Of a stretch of 64,000 bases of DNA, positions 1 through 9,282 are shown one piece after another. Below the pieces are notes generated by a model. The model did not search any database. It was given only the letters and a program-made list of their open reading frames with translations, and was not told the origin of the DNA. Position 1 is the stretch's first letter. Every line of letters starts with the position of its first letter. A program made the translations under genes and the position numbers. The stretch is from Bacteroidia bacterium (GTDB lineage: Bacteria; Bacteroidota; Bacteroidia; Flavobacteriales; Flavobacteriaceae), in NCBI GenBank assembly GCA_030425285.1, contig JAUIAY010000001.1, positions 916,963-980,962 on the forward strand, read 5' to 3'.

Positions 1-1
1 T

Positions 2-127
2 TTTTTGGAGTTTACCAACCAACGATCACTATTAAAACAACATACCTTTGGAGCAGTTGATTTATTAAAACCGCCATATAGTAATTGGAAACAAAAAATA
101 GTGGATTTAACTATAAAATGGTTTTAA
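2..127 (+). CDS. 3' end of an unidentified gene (cut by window edge)
   Basis: An open frame runs in from the left edge and stops with TAA at 125-127, giving 41 residues that end in ...DLTIKWF. Its composition looks like ordinary protein, and its stop lies 4 bp inside the convergent glycosylasparaginase gene, an arrangement matching the other tail-to-tail junctions in this window. Too little is left to name a family. It could also be a chance open frame. Confidence 0.35.
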   Translation, partial: FLEFTNQRSLLKQHTFGAVDLLKPPYSNWKQKIVDLTIKWF

Positions 128-1134
128 GATTTATTGAAAAAATCTGACTGAATCTGCTCATTCACACCATCTTGATACTTCGTCATACTGAACCATTGGT
201 GAATGGAGTAGCTTCCCGTTTCACCTTGTTTGTTTACCGCAATATAACCAACTTGAAAATCTTTATAATTACTATTGGGTTTATTTACAATACGGCTAAT
301 AGCTTCTTCACAGGCTTCTTGAGGAGATTTCCCTTGACGCATTAGTTCAACAACTAAAAAGCTGCCAACCGTTTTAACAACTTCTTCTCCCAATCCTGTA
401 GCTACGCAAGCCCCAATTTCGTTGTCAACAAATAAACCAGATCCAATTATTGGACTATCACCAACACGGCCTGCCATTTTATAGGCTAAACCACTAGTTG
501 TGCAAGCTCCCGAAATATCACCATTTTTGTCAATGGCTAGCATGCCAATGGTGTCATGGTTTTCTATATTGATAATTGGTTTATACTCACTTTTAATTTT
601 CCATGCTTCCCAAGCTTTTTTTGAAGCTTCGGTCAATAAATTTTCTTTTTTAAAGCCTTGTTCATAAGCAAACTGCTCAGCTCCTTTTCCTGCAAGCATG
701 ACATGAGGAGTGTCTTCCATTACTTTTCTAGCAACAGAAACCGCATGAGTTACGTTTTGTAAATAAACAACCGAGCCGCAGTTACCATGTTTATCCATAA
801 TACAGGCGTCTAAAGTCACGTTACCTTCACGATCGGGTAGCCCACCTTTACCAACCGATTGACCTTTTTCGTTAGCTTCTTCAACCATGCAGCCTTGTTC
901 TACGGCGTCTAAAGCGTTTCCGCCGGCTTGCAGAACTTTCCAGGCTTTAGCAGTGGCTTCTTCAACATGCCAAGTGGCAATAACCAATGGTAAGGATACT
1001 TGTGACTTGTTATTTGTTGTAGCTACTATTTTTGTTTCTTTAGTATCGTTATCAGCACAACTCAAAAGTGTACTGCCAACAGCAACACCTGCTCCAGTTA
1101 AAGCTGCATTTTTAATAAAGTTTCTTCTTTTCAT
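124..1134 (-). CDS. N4-(beta-N-acetylglucosaminyl)-L-asparaginase (glycosylasparaginase) precursor
   Basis: Cleaves the GlcNAc-Asn bond of glycosylated asparagine, the last step in dismantling N-glycoproteins. This is an N-terminal nucleophile hydrolase that self-cleaves into alpha and beta chains. The 336-residue protein has the autocleavage and catalytic Thr195 in HDT-IGML, followed by the CTTSG and GRVGDSPIIGSG substrate-binding segments (about 211-233) seen in the flavobacterial enzyme. The N-terminus reads KRRNFIK, a hydrophobic stretch, then LLSC (Cys26): a Tat-like signal combined with a lipobox, so export as a folded lipoprotein is likely. It is the last gene of the leftward N-glycan operon, 45 bp after the small unknown gene. 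ATG at 1134 is supported by the signal peptide following directly. Length and motifs fit the family fully. Confidence 0.93.
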   Translation of the reverse strand: MKRRNFIKNAALTGAGVAVGSTLLSCADNDTKETKIVATTNNKSQVSLPLVIATWHVEEATAKAWKVLQAGGNALDAVEQGCMVEEANEKGQSVGKGGLPDREGNVTLDACIMDKHGNCGSVVYLQNVTHAVSVARKVMEDTPHVMLAGKGAEQFAYEQGFKKENLLTEASKKAWEAWKIKSEYKPIINIENHDTIGMLAIDKNGDISGACTTSGLAYKMAGRVGDSPIIGSGLFVDNEIGACVATGLGEEVVKTVGSFLVVELMRQGKSPQEACEEAISRIVNKPNSNYKDFQVGYIAVNKQGETGSYSIHQWFSMTKYQDGVNEQIQSDFFNKS

Positions 1135-1179
1135 AGGACTATTTCAATAACAGGGATTTAAAATTAAAAATTTATTGTT

Positions 1180-1566
1180 CTAACTTAGAACATGATCATT
1201 AATCATTCTATGGGACCATTCAATAGCTTCACTTAAGTTGTCAAATATTTCATAGGGTTTGTCGTAAAAATTGCGCTCATATTCAGCGCTTTTTCGCATG
1301 ACTTCATCGTCGGGAACCATAGCAATAGCAATAAGATTGGGAATGTGCTCTACTTCTACATAAGTTAGTGGATCTACAGAATAGGAATTCACACGATTGG
1401 AAATATAAACCAAATCCTTTCCTAGAAAATGTTTTTTTATAGCATGATCTAAAATTTCAGAATGTTCGGGAGTGATATTAATACCTTCAGCAATCTGACA
1501 AATTAGAAATTCATCAAAAACAAAGAACTCGCCATCTTCAACATTATAATAATGAATCATTCCCAT
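1180..1566 (-). CDS. small conserved-looking protein of unknown function in the N-glycan operon
   Basis: 128 residues, no signal peptide and no membrane segment, so probably cytoplasmic, unlike its exported neighbours. The pattern of alternating strands and helices (LVYISNRV, LIAIAMVP, then a C-terminal helix with NLSEAIEWSHR) resembles SpoIIAA/STAS-like small alpha-beta proteins, but I do not recognise the family firmly. It sits between a GH92 gene (58 bp upstream) and the glycosylasparaginase gene (45 bp downstream) on the same strand, so it is probably co-transcribed. A second Met at residue 3 is an equally possible start. Function unknown; membership in the operon may be incidental. Confidence 0.7.
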   Translation of the reverse strand: MGMIHYYNVEDGEFFVFDEFLICQIAEGINITPEHSEILDHAIKKHFLGKDLVYISNRVNSYSVDPLTYVEVEHIPNLIAIAMVPDDEVMRKSAEYERNFYDKPYEIFDNLSEAIEWSHRMINDHVLS

Positions 1567-1624
1567 TGGTTAATAATTTTCAGTGGATCTTAAAGTTAAT
1601 AAATAATGATTTAATTTAGTACTC

Positions 1625-3964
1625 TTAAGGTTTATTATTGGTTTCTTGTTCTAAACTTAAAGAGTAGGGAACATCATCATTTTGGCTGCCCCAATCTTTG
1701 TTTGGTGAATTGGTCATATTAAATCTAAAATTACCACCATTCTGAATGGCATTATAGTTTAGGTAACTTTTGGAATAGGAGTCTCCATTAAATGTAGCCG
1801 AATTGATATAGACATTAGTTTTTGAATTATTTGGTGCTTCAATAACAAATGTATTTCCATTTTCTAAATGCAATGTAGCCTTTTTAAATAAGGGACTTCC
1901 AATAACATACTGATCCGTAGCTGGTGCTACGGGATAAAATCCCAAAGCACTGAATACATACCAAGCTGAAGTTTGTCCATTGTCTTCATCACCACAATAA
2001 CCATCAGGTGTGGCTGCATATAATTTAATTAATACGTCCCTTACTTTTTCTTGTGCTTTGTAAGAAGCATTAGCATGATTGTATAAATAAATCATGTGCT
2101 GAATGGGTTGATTGCCATGAGCATAATTGCCCATATTCACAATTTGCATTTCTCTAATTTCATGAATAGTTCCGCCGTAATAGGAATCATCAAAATCTGG
2201 TGGCATAGTGAAAACACCATCTAACTGTTTAACAAAATTATCTTTACCTCCCATTAAATTAATAAGTCCTTGTACATCATGAAATACAGACCAAGTATAA
2301 TGCAAACTATTACCCTCGGTAAAAGCATCACCCCATTTTAGCGGGTTGAAAGGCGATTGAAAAGTACCATCTTCATTTTTACCTCGCATTAAATTCGTAG
2401 ACGGGTCAAAAACATTTTTATAGTTTAAGGATTGTTGGTAAAATTTATTGGCAATATCCTGTTTGCCTAATTTTTTAGCCATTTGTGCAATGGTAAAATC
2501 AGCATAGGCATATTCCAAAGTTCTGGCCACATTTTCATTGACACCAACATCATAAGGCACATAACCTAAATCGTTATAATAATTCAATCCTTCACGTCCA
2601 ACAGAACTTGCAGGTCTTCCTGCTTCCACTTGAGCATTTTTTAAGATAGCTTCAAATAGAATATTGACATCTTTCTCGGCCATATTACTCGTTAAAAAGG
2701 CATCAGCAATGATGGGTGCTGAATTGGAACCAATCATACAATCACGATGTCCTGGACTTGCCCACTCTGGCAACCAACCAGATTCTTTGTAGGTGTTTGC
2801 CAGTCCTTCCATAATATGGGAATTCAATTCAGGATACATCATGTTAAAAAATGGATACACGGCTCTGAACGTATCCCAAAAGCCATTGTCAGTAAACATG
2901 TAACCGGGAAGCACTTCGCCATTATAAGGGCTATAATGAACTATATTATTATCCTTGTCAAATTCATAGAATTTTCTTGGAAACAATAACACACGATACA
3001 AACAGGAATAAAAGGTCCTGATATTATCTATGTTATCATCTTCAATTTGAATTTTATTAAGTTCGGTTAGCCAAGCCTGTTTGGCTTTTTCTTTGGTGAT
3101 TTCAAACGAATCGTTACCAATTTCTCGATCTAAATTCAGTTGCGCTTGTTCAGGGCTTATAAAGGATGAAGCTACTTTTACATGGACAACCTCACCTTTT
3201 TTTGTTTTAAATCCAATAATAGCACCAACGTGATTGCCTTCACTGTCCTTTTGGTTTTCTTGAAGTGTCCAATCGTCTTTCCAAGTATGTGTGATTTCAA
3301 AATCCTTATCAAATTCAGCGACAAAATAATTATGGAAATTATCAGGAACACCACCGCGATTGTTTCTGCAATACCCAATGATTTTTCTTTCTTCAGGAAT
3401 GATTTTTACCATAGAACCTTTATAAAAAGCATCCAAGATAATATAGGATGAATCCGCTTCAGGGAAGGTGAATTTAAATTGAGCGGCTCGTTCGGTTGGT
3501 GTCACTTCAATTGTTGTATCATAGTCGGCTAGATACACACTGTAATAATGCGGTTTAACGGTTTCGGCTTTATGCGAAAACCATGATTGGCGTTCTTCTT
3601 CATTAAACTTTAAATCACCTGTAACGGCCATAAATGAAAAGGCTGCATAATCGTTAATCCATGGGCTCGGTTGATGGGTTTGTTTAATGCCTCTTATTTT
3701 GTTTTCGTTGTATTTGTAGGTCCAGCCATCTCCCATTTTTGAGGTCATGGGTGCCCAAAAGTTCATGCCCCAAGGTGTAGCGATAGCTGGATACGTATTG
3801 CCATTGGAAAGACTGTATTTGGAGTCTGTTCCCATTAATGGATTAACATAATCTACCAGATTAACTGCAGTATCCTTCGTTTCAGGTTTATGATTGATTT
3901 CCGGATTCTTATTACAGGCTGTAATTAGAATGACTAGTAAAATAATTAGAATTTGTTTATTCAT
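1625..3964 (-). CDS. GH92 family glycosidase, catalytic acid replaced by Gln (predicted mannose-1-phosphate-linkage specific)
   Basis: 779-residue lipoprotein (lipobox LITAC, Cys17). It has the two-domain GH92 layout: N-terminal beta-sandwich from YVNPLMGT (about 39-46), an (alpha/alpha)6 barrel including TDNGFWDTFRAVYP, and a C-terminal strand-rich end. The Asp-rich base motif GDEDNGQTSAW (658-668) is intact. The position of the GH92 general acid, GNEP in both neighbouring paralogues, reads GNQP here (Gln619, codon CAA at 2108-2110). In the family, Gln at this site is known from enzymes that cut mannose-alpha-1-phospho-6-mannose, where the phosphate leaving group needs no acid. I infer that specificity; an inactive or otherwise altered enzyme is the alternative. 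It overlaps the upstream GH92 gene by 8 bp, implying translational coupling. The GH92 assignment is very secure, the substrate is not. Confidence 0.93.
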   Translation of the reverse strand: MNKQILIILLVILITACNKNPEINHKPETKDTAVNLVDYVNPLMGTDSKYSLSNGNTYPAIATPWGMNFWAPMTSKMGDGWTYKYNENKIRGIKQTHQPSPWINDYAAFSFMAVTGDLKFNEEERQSWFSHKAETVKPHYYSVYLADYDTTIEVTPTERAAQFKFTFPEADSSYIILDAFYKGSMVKIIPEERKIIGYCRNNRGGVPDNFHNYFVAEFDKDFEITHTWKDDWTLQENQKDSEGNHVGAIIGFKTKKGEVVHVKVASSFISPEQAQLNLDREIGNDSFEITKEKAKQAWLTELNKIQIEDDNIDNIRTFYSCLYRVLLFPRKFYEFDKDNNIVHYSPYNGEVLPGYMFTDNGFWDTFRAVYPFFNMMYPELNSHIMEGLANTYKESGWLPEWASPGHRDCMIGSNSAPIIADAFLTSNMAEKDVNILFEAILKNAQVEAGRPASSVGREGLNYYNDLGYVPYDVGVNENVARTLEYAYADFTIAQMAKKLGKQDIANKFYQQSLNYKNVFDPSTNLMRGKNEDGTFQSPFNPLKWGDAFTEGNSLHYTWSVFHDVQGLINLMGGKDNFVKQLDGVFTMPPDFDDSYYGGTIHEIREMQIVNMGNYAHGNQPIQHMIYLYNHANASYKAQEKVRDVLIKLYAATPDGYCGDEDNGQTSAWYVFSALGFYPVAPATDQYVIGSPLFKKATLHLENGNTFVIEAPNNSKTNVYINSATFNGDSYSKSYLNYNAIQNGGNFRFNMTNSPNKDWGSQNDDVPYSLSLEQETNNKP

Positions 3965-6293
3965 AACTATTGCTCATTTCAAATATAATTTCGCCACCAT
4001 TCATAATATCTTGATGCGATATCAAGTTGCTTTCCAAAATACTTCCGTTGATTAAAACACGTTTAACATAAACGTTTTCTTTGCCTTGGTTTTTAGCTGT
4101 GATAGTCAAAGTTTTTCCGTTATCTAGATGAATTTTTGCTTCTTTAACCAAGGGACTTCCCAAAGCATAATTCGCAGAGCCTGGTGTTACCGGATAAAAT
4201 CCTAGACTACTAAAAATATACCAGGCACTCATTTGTCCGGCATCATCATTGCCACAAAGTCCTTCAACCGTTGGACCATACATGGTATCCATAATCATAC
4301 GCACCCGAGATTGTGTTTTTTCTGGATGACCTGTCCAGTTGTATAAGTACGGGATATGATGTCCAGGTTCATTGCCTTGAACATAGTTGCCAATAATTCC
4401 GTCGCGAGTAATATCTTCATGCCTTTCGATGTATTTATCTTCAATTTCCATCGTAAATAGTGAATCTAAATGTTGGGTAAATCGCTCTTTTCCACCCATC
4501 ATGCTCACCATTTTGTCAATATCTTGAGGGACATACAAACCGTAATTCCAGGCATTACCTTCAATAAACCCTTGTCCGTGCGTGTCCATTGGATCGAAGT
4601 CTTTTCTAAAAGTGCCATCACTCAATTTAGGTCGCATAAATCCAATACTGGGATCGTAAACGTTGTTGTAATATTCGGAACGTTTTAAGAATTCTTCTTC
4701 TGTTGAGGTGTCCCCCACTTGTTTGGCCATTTGGGCAATACACCAATCGTTGTAAGCATATTCCAGCGTTTTTGAAACAGAGGAATGGCTTTTATCATCT
4801 GGGACATAATGATAATCCATATAATCTCCCAAGCCTTCAAAATAACGCACATTAGCCGTATTTACCGAAGCCTGTAAAGCTCTTTTGTGGTCAAAATTAC
4901 CAACATTTTTTACCATGGCATCTGCAATAACCGATGTGGCATGATACCCAATCATACACCAGTTTTCATTGGCATAATGACTCCAAATAGGAAGCATATT
5001 ATGAACACTTTGATCGTGATGTACCAACATACTTTTTATCATATCGTTATTACGTTGTGGTTGCGTAATATTGAACAATGGATGCAAAGCACGATAAGTA
5101 TCCCAAAGTGAAAAAATAGTATAGTTGGTAAATCCTTCTGAAGTATGGATGTTTTGGTCTAAACCACGATATTGTCCATCCACGTCTTCATATAAAATAG
5201 GCGAAAGATTGGTGTGGTACATGGCTGTGTAAAAAGTGGTCTTTTGGTCCTCGGTTAATGTTTCAACTTCAATTTTGGAGAGTTCATGGTTCCATTTGTC
5301 ACTAGTTTCTTCATACGTTTTGTTGAAGTCCCAATGCGGAATTTCGGTTTCCAGATTGTTCATGGCACCAGCTGAACTAACATTGGACAATGCAAATTTT
5401 AGCTTGATTTGTTCACCATCTTCAGTATCAAAATTGAAATAAGCTCTCAAATCTTTTCCAGCCATTTCAGGGAAGTTATCCTCTTGATTAAAGCGTCTGT
5501 AAAACCCGTCATATTTTATTTGGTTATATTTTTTATGGCCATAACTTTTAAAAGGCTTGGAAAATTTTGCTGCAAAAAACACTTTTTTATCGCGTGCCCA
5601 ACCTTTGGTTTGTCTGTAGCCCGTTATGGTAGAATCATTTTCTACTCGAATAAAGGTCCAAACATTTTTATTATCGTGATGGTACACATTGTAAACCATA
5701 TCTAAAATGATGTGTGCGCTATCAGACTTTGGAAAAGTATATTGATGAAATCCCACGCGCTCACTGGCAGTCAATTCAGCTTGAATATCATAACTGTCCA
5801 ATTTCACACTGTAATAACCGGGTGAGGCTTCTTCATATTTATGCAGGAAAGTAGAGTAAAACCCTTTTTTTCCTTCGGAAGTATGTAAAGGATCCAACAC
5901 CAAATCACCAACCGTTGGCATCACTAAAAAATCTCCCAAATCGGAATGTCCAGTGCCGCTAAAGTTAGTATGCGTAAAGCCAATAATGGTTGAATCTCGG
6001 TGTTGATAGCCAGCACAGTATTCGTAGATTTCACTGTTATAGCTTCCGTCTTCATTATGCATGACTTCAAAATTGGTTTGCGGACTCAATTGCACCATGC
6101 CAAAAGGTGCTGTAGCTCCGGGGAAAACGTGTCCCATTTTACTGGTTCCAATGAAAGGGTTAACGTATTTTGTATAGTCTTCATTGGTTGGATATAAGTC
6201 AGTTTGTTCTTCCGCTTTTTCTTTAATAACTGTTTCGTCTTTACAGTTAAAACAAATTGCTAAAAGGAATAGTATTGATAGTTTTTTTATCAT
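3957..6293 (-). CDS. GH92 alpha-mannosidase, lipoprotein
   Basis: 778 residues, exported lipoprotein with Cys17 (CFNC). The residues after the cysteine, K-D-E, match the surface-export signal described for Bacteroidetes lipoproteins, so display on the cell surface is likely. GH92 hallmarks: NPFIGTSKMGHVFPGAT (about 45-61), SLWDTYRALHPL (395-406), catalytic-acid motif GNEP with Glu642, and general-base motif GNDDAGQMSAW with Asp684. GH92 enzymes are calcium-dependent, inverting exo-alpha-mannosidases acting on alpha-1,2/1,3/1,4/1,6 bonds; which linkage cannot be read from the sequence. Full-length for the family. It lies 2 bp downstream of the first GH92 gene and overlaps the third by 8 bp, so the three are one transcription unit. 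Confidence 0.95.
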   Translation of the reverse strand: MIKKLSILFLLAICFNCKDETVIKEKAEEQTDLYPTNEDYTKYVNPFIGTSKMGHVFPGATAPFGMVQLSPQTNFEVMHNEDGSYNSEIYEYCAGYQHRDSTIIGFTHTNFSGTGHSDLGDFLVMPTVGDLVLDPLHTSEGKKGFYSTFLHKYEEASPGYYSVKLDSYDIQAELTASERVGFHQYTFPKSDSAHIILDMVYNVYHHDNKNVWTFIRVENDSTITGYRQTKGWARDKKVFFAAKFSKPFKSYGHKKYNQIKYDGFYRRFNQEDNFPEMAGKDLRAYFNFDTEDGEQIKLKFALSNVSSAGAMNNLETEIPHWDFNKTYEETSDKWNHELSKIEVETLTEDQKTTFYTAMYHTNLSPILYEDVDGQYRGLDQNIHTSEGFTNYTIFSLWDTYRALHPLFNITQPQRNNDMIKSMLVHHDQSVHNMLPIWSHYANENWCMIGYHATSVIADAMVKNVGNFDHKRALQASVNTANVRYFEGLGDYMDYHYVPDDKSHSSVSKTLEYAYNDWCIAQMAKQVGDTSTEEEFLKRSEYYNNVYDPSIGFMRPKLSDGTFRKDFDPMDTHGQGFIEGNAWNYGLYVPQDIDKMVSMMGGKERFTQHLDSLFTMEIEDKYIERHEDITRDGIIGNYVQGNEPGHHIPYLYNWTGHPEKTQSRVRMIMDTMYGPTVEGLCGNDDAGQMSAWYIFSSLGFYPVTPGSANYALGSPLVKEAKIHLDNGKTLTITAKNQGKENVYVKRVLINGSILESNLISHQDIMNGGEIIFEMSNSYE

Positions 6294-6295
6294 AA

Positions 6296-9241
6296 TTATT
6301 TAATCGAGATTTCATCTACAAATAGCCAACTTCTACCATCGTGTTCGTGACCTAAATGCCATTTTGGGAGTTCGCCTAGTGTTTTGGCTTTTATTTTTAT
6401 GTAGCGAGCTTCACCTAGTTTTGATACAGACATGTTCTCTATTTTAACTTCGTCTGTTTGTTGTGGTTTTTCAAAATTCCAATCTGTTTTTTTTGTGAAT
6501 AAAACACCATCTTTAGATGTTGATATTTCAGCTTTAATAGGCAGGAATATCCAACTTTTTTGATCTCTTAAAAAGTTTACAGAAATATTATAGATTGGCT
6601 TTATTTTTCCTAAATCTACTGTTGCTATCAAATCAGTATTATGATATCCTTGCCAAGTACCAGTTCTAAAATCTTGAGTTCCAAGAATGCCATCAATTAA
6701 GGCATCATTACCACCACCATTATATTGGTTGGCGTATTCGGTTTCAAGAGTAATAGAAAGGTTAGGGTCTATTTTATAGAATTTGGTTTCAACCGTTGCG
6801 CTTTTGGTTTTGTTTTTTTCTGAATACACTTTCAAGTTTGTAGCTTCTGAAATTGTAAAAGGCGCATCGTATAATTTGAAATCTTCATCATTCAAACTAT
6901 AAAAAATAGAAGCGCTTTTATCTACATTTTCTAGAACAACTTCGGTTTTACCTTTAAAAGCGACATCGCCTTTTGCAATAAAAGGCACAGGAACAACGAG
7001 ATGTTCGTCAATGCTTGTATTAGGTTCTTGTCCTTCTTGACTTCCCCAAACAGCTGGATTGTCGGTCATTTTAAATTCTAATGTACCACCTTCTGCAATT
7101 TCTTTGTGATAAATAAATGTTCTGTCAAGCGATTTTCCGTTGAGGTAAACATGCTCAATGTAAATGTTTTTGTCACTTAAATTGGTAGCAATAACATTAA
7201 ATTGCTTACCATTTTCCATATTGATTGTGGCTTTGTCAAATAAAGGTGTGCCAATAATATATTCATTACTTGCTGGCGTAACAGGATAGAATCCCATTGA
7301 TGAAAATACATACCATGCGCTCATTTGTCCGCAATCTTCATTACCTGAAATACCATCAGGTGTGTTGGTGTACAATTCAGTTAAAATTTGGTGAATGCGT
7401 TCTTGAGTTTTATGCGGCTTATTTACAAAATTATATAGGTAAGCCATGTGATGACTTGGCTCATTACCGTGTGCATATTGACCAATGAGACCTGTGATGT
7501 CTACTTGATGACGTCCAGAAGTTTTGTCATTGGCAGTAAATAAGGTGTCTAATTGGGTTTCGAGTTTGTCTTTTCCGCCTAATAAGTTCATAAACCCAGA
7601 AATATCTTGCGGCACATAAAAACTGTATTGCCAAGAGTTAGCTTCGGTATAATTGAAGTTCACTTCATAAGGGTCAAAAGGTGCAAACCAAGTATTTCTA
7701 AAACGGCCACGCATAAATTTGGTTTCTGGGTCGTAACTGTTTTTGTAATATTGCGCATGTTCCGTATAAGTTTTGTAGTCTTCGGTTTTGTTCATGGCTT
7801 TTGCCATTTGAGCAATGGTCCAGTCGTCATAGGCATATTCTAAAGTTTTTGAAACCGACTCGCTTTCTTCTTCTACTGGAATAAATCCAAGTTCTTTATA
7901 ACTTTTCAATCCTAACTTATCTCGTGTCGCACTGTGCTTCATGGCTTCAAAAGCTTTTTCGGTGTTGTACTCACGAATCCCTTTTAAGTAAGCATCAGCA
8001 ATTACAGGAACTGCGTGATAACCAATCATACAACCTGTGTAATTAGCGCTTAAATCCCAAATTGGCATGATGCCACCTTCATCATATTTTGCTAAAAATG
8101 TATTGATGAAATCGTTCGTTCGGTCTTCTTCAATAATGGTGTAAAGCGGATGTGCTGCACGATAGGTGTCCCAAAGAGAGAACACTGTGTAATACTCAAA
8201 ATCTTTAGTTTCATGAATTCCCAAATCCATACCACGATATCTTCCATCAACATCTTGATATAAGTTTGGCGCAATCATGGTGTGATATAATGCCGTGTAA
8301 AAGTTGGTTTTGTAGTCATTATTTGTGCTTTCAACCACAATTTTTTCTAGTTGCTGCTCCCAAGTGTTTTGAGCTTCGGTTTTAATATCGTCAAAAGTTT
8401 TGTCTCCTATTTCAGTTTCCCAATTACGTTTTGCGCCAGCTTCATCAACTGCAGAAATACCTATTTTAATATAAATAGGATCATTGTTCGGGTTTTTGAA
8501 TTTTATTGCTGCCTTTTTGCTTTGGTATTTGTAGTTTTTAGAAACTTCAGTATCATTTTCAACATAAGAAATACTTTCAATAGGTTTTGAAAAATGCATA
8601 TCAAAAAACAAACGTTGGTCTGTTGCCCAAGCTTTGGAATGTCTATAGCCTTTAATCGATTGACTATCGACCATCTGAATTTTATAGTCCAAAAGTTGAT
8701 CGCGATGGTCTAAATCTAAAATCACATATTGATTTTCAGAAGTAGGAAATTGGTATTTATGTATACCACTTCGTTTAGAAACGGTCAGTTCTACATCAAT
8801 TTCTGTAGAATCTAAATGTACTTTGTAATAACCTGGTTTAGCAATTTCGTTGTCATGAGAAAAATGTGCTCTGTAACCTGATTGTCCATCAGCTCCATTG
8901 TTAAAAGCAACCTTGTTTGTTGGCATTAATAAAATATCACCATAGTCAGAAACACCTGTTCCGCTTAAATGTGTATGCGAAAAGCCATAGATATATTCAT
9001 CTGAATAATGATATCCAGAGCAACCATCCCAACCATCAAGTCGCGTATCTGGAGACAATTGCATCATACTAAAAGGCATAGTTGCTCCAGGATAGGTATG
9101 ACCATGACCACCAGTACCAATAAACGGATTAACATAAGAAATTAAAGATTTGTCTTTTTGGGCAGGCGTAGAAGGCGAAGGTTTCTTGCAGCCTGTTATT
9201 GATAAAATCGTAATAAATAGAGGTAAAAAATGAAGTTTCAT
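6296..9241 (-). CDS. GH92 alpha-mannosidase with C-terminal chitobiase-C-like and discoidin-like domains
   Basis: 981 residues, about 200 longer than its two paralogues. Lipobox SITGC gives Cys18. The catalytic part (about 35-750) has IGTGGHGHTYPGAT, SLWDTYRAAHPL, the acid motif GNEP (Glu594) and the base motif GNEDCGQMSAW (Asp636), so it should be an active calcium-dependent exo-alpha-mannosidase. The extra C-terminus contains a short beta-domain (about 755-840, FIAKGDVAFKGKTEV...) like the chitobiase C-terminal domain, then an F5/8 type C (discoidin)-like domain ending RSWLFVDEISIK. The same pair of modules closes the divergent GH20 protein, suggesting a shared glycan-binding or docking role. 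First gene of the leftward operon, starting 41 bp from the GH20 start. Confidence 0.95.
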   Translation of the reverse strand: MKLHFLPLFITILSITGCKKPSPSTPAQKDKSLISYVNPFIGTGGHGHTYPGATMPFSMMQLSPDTRLDGWDGCSGYHYSDEYIYGFSHTHLSGTGVSDYGDILLMPTNKVAFNNGADGQSGYRAHFSHDNEIAKPGYYKVHLDSTEIDVELTVSKRSGIHKYQFPTSENQYVILDLDHRDQLLDYKIQMVDSQSIKGYRHSKAWATDQRLFFDMHFSKPIESISYVENDTEVSKNYKYQSKKAAIKFKNPNNDPIYIKIGISAVDEAGAKRNWETEIGDKTFDDIKTEAQNTWEQQLEKIVVESTNNDYKTNFYTALYHTMIAPNLYQDVDGRYRGMDLGIHETKDFEYYTVFSLWDTYRAAHPLYTIIEEDRTNDFINTFLAKYDEGGIMPIWDLSANYTGCMIGYHAVPVIADAYLKGIREYNTEKAFEAMKHSATRDKLGLKSYKELGFIPVEEESESVSKTLEYAYDDWTIAQMAKAMNKTEDYKTYTEHAQYYKNSYDPETKFMRGRFRNTWFAPFDPYEVNFNYTEANSWQYSFYVPQDISGFMNLLGGKDKLETQLDTLFTANDKTSGRHQVDITGLIGQYAHGNEPSHHMAYLYNFVNKPHKTQERIHQILTELYTNTPDGISGNEDCGQMSAWYVFSSMGFYPVTPASNEYIIGTPLFDKATINMENGKQFNVIATNLSDKNIYIEHVYLNGKSLDRTFIYHKEIAEGGTLEFKMTDNPAVWGSQEGQEPNTSIDEHLVVPVPFIAKGDVAFKGKTEVVLENVDKSASIFYSLNDEDFKLYDAPFTISEATNLKVYSEKNKTKSATVETKFYKIDPNLSITLETEYANQYNGGGNDALIDGILGTQDFRTGTWQGYHNTDLIATVDLGKIKPIYNISVNFLRDQKSWIFLPIKAEISTSKDGVLFTKKTDWNFEKPQQTDEVKIENMSVSKLGEARYIKIKAKTLGELPKWHLGHEHDGRSWLFVDEISIK

Positions 9242-9253
9242 TAAAAATAGATT

Positions 9254-9267
9254 GCTAAATTTAAAGC
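9254..9267. promoter_or_regulatory. near-palindromic AT-rich core in the 41-bp divergent promoter region
   Basis: The whole spacer between the two glycan operons is 9242-9282. Its centre reads GCTAAATTTAAAGC, nearly its own reverse complement, and offers a TAAATTTA resembling the Bacteroidetes -7 element on both strands. The space is too short for two complete non-overlapping promoters, so the -33 regions must overlap each other or the coding starts. The promoter role is inferred. Confidence 0.35.
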
Positions 9268-9282
9268 ATCTAATATACTAAA

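Noticed and set aside
1625-9241. Three GH92 genes as a recent triplication
   Set aside because: They differ in length, motifs and catalytic residues, so they are old paralogues with separate roles.
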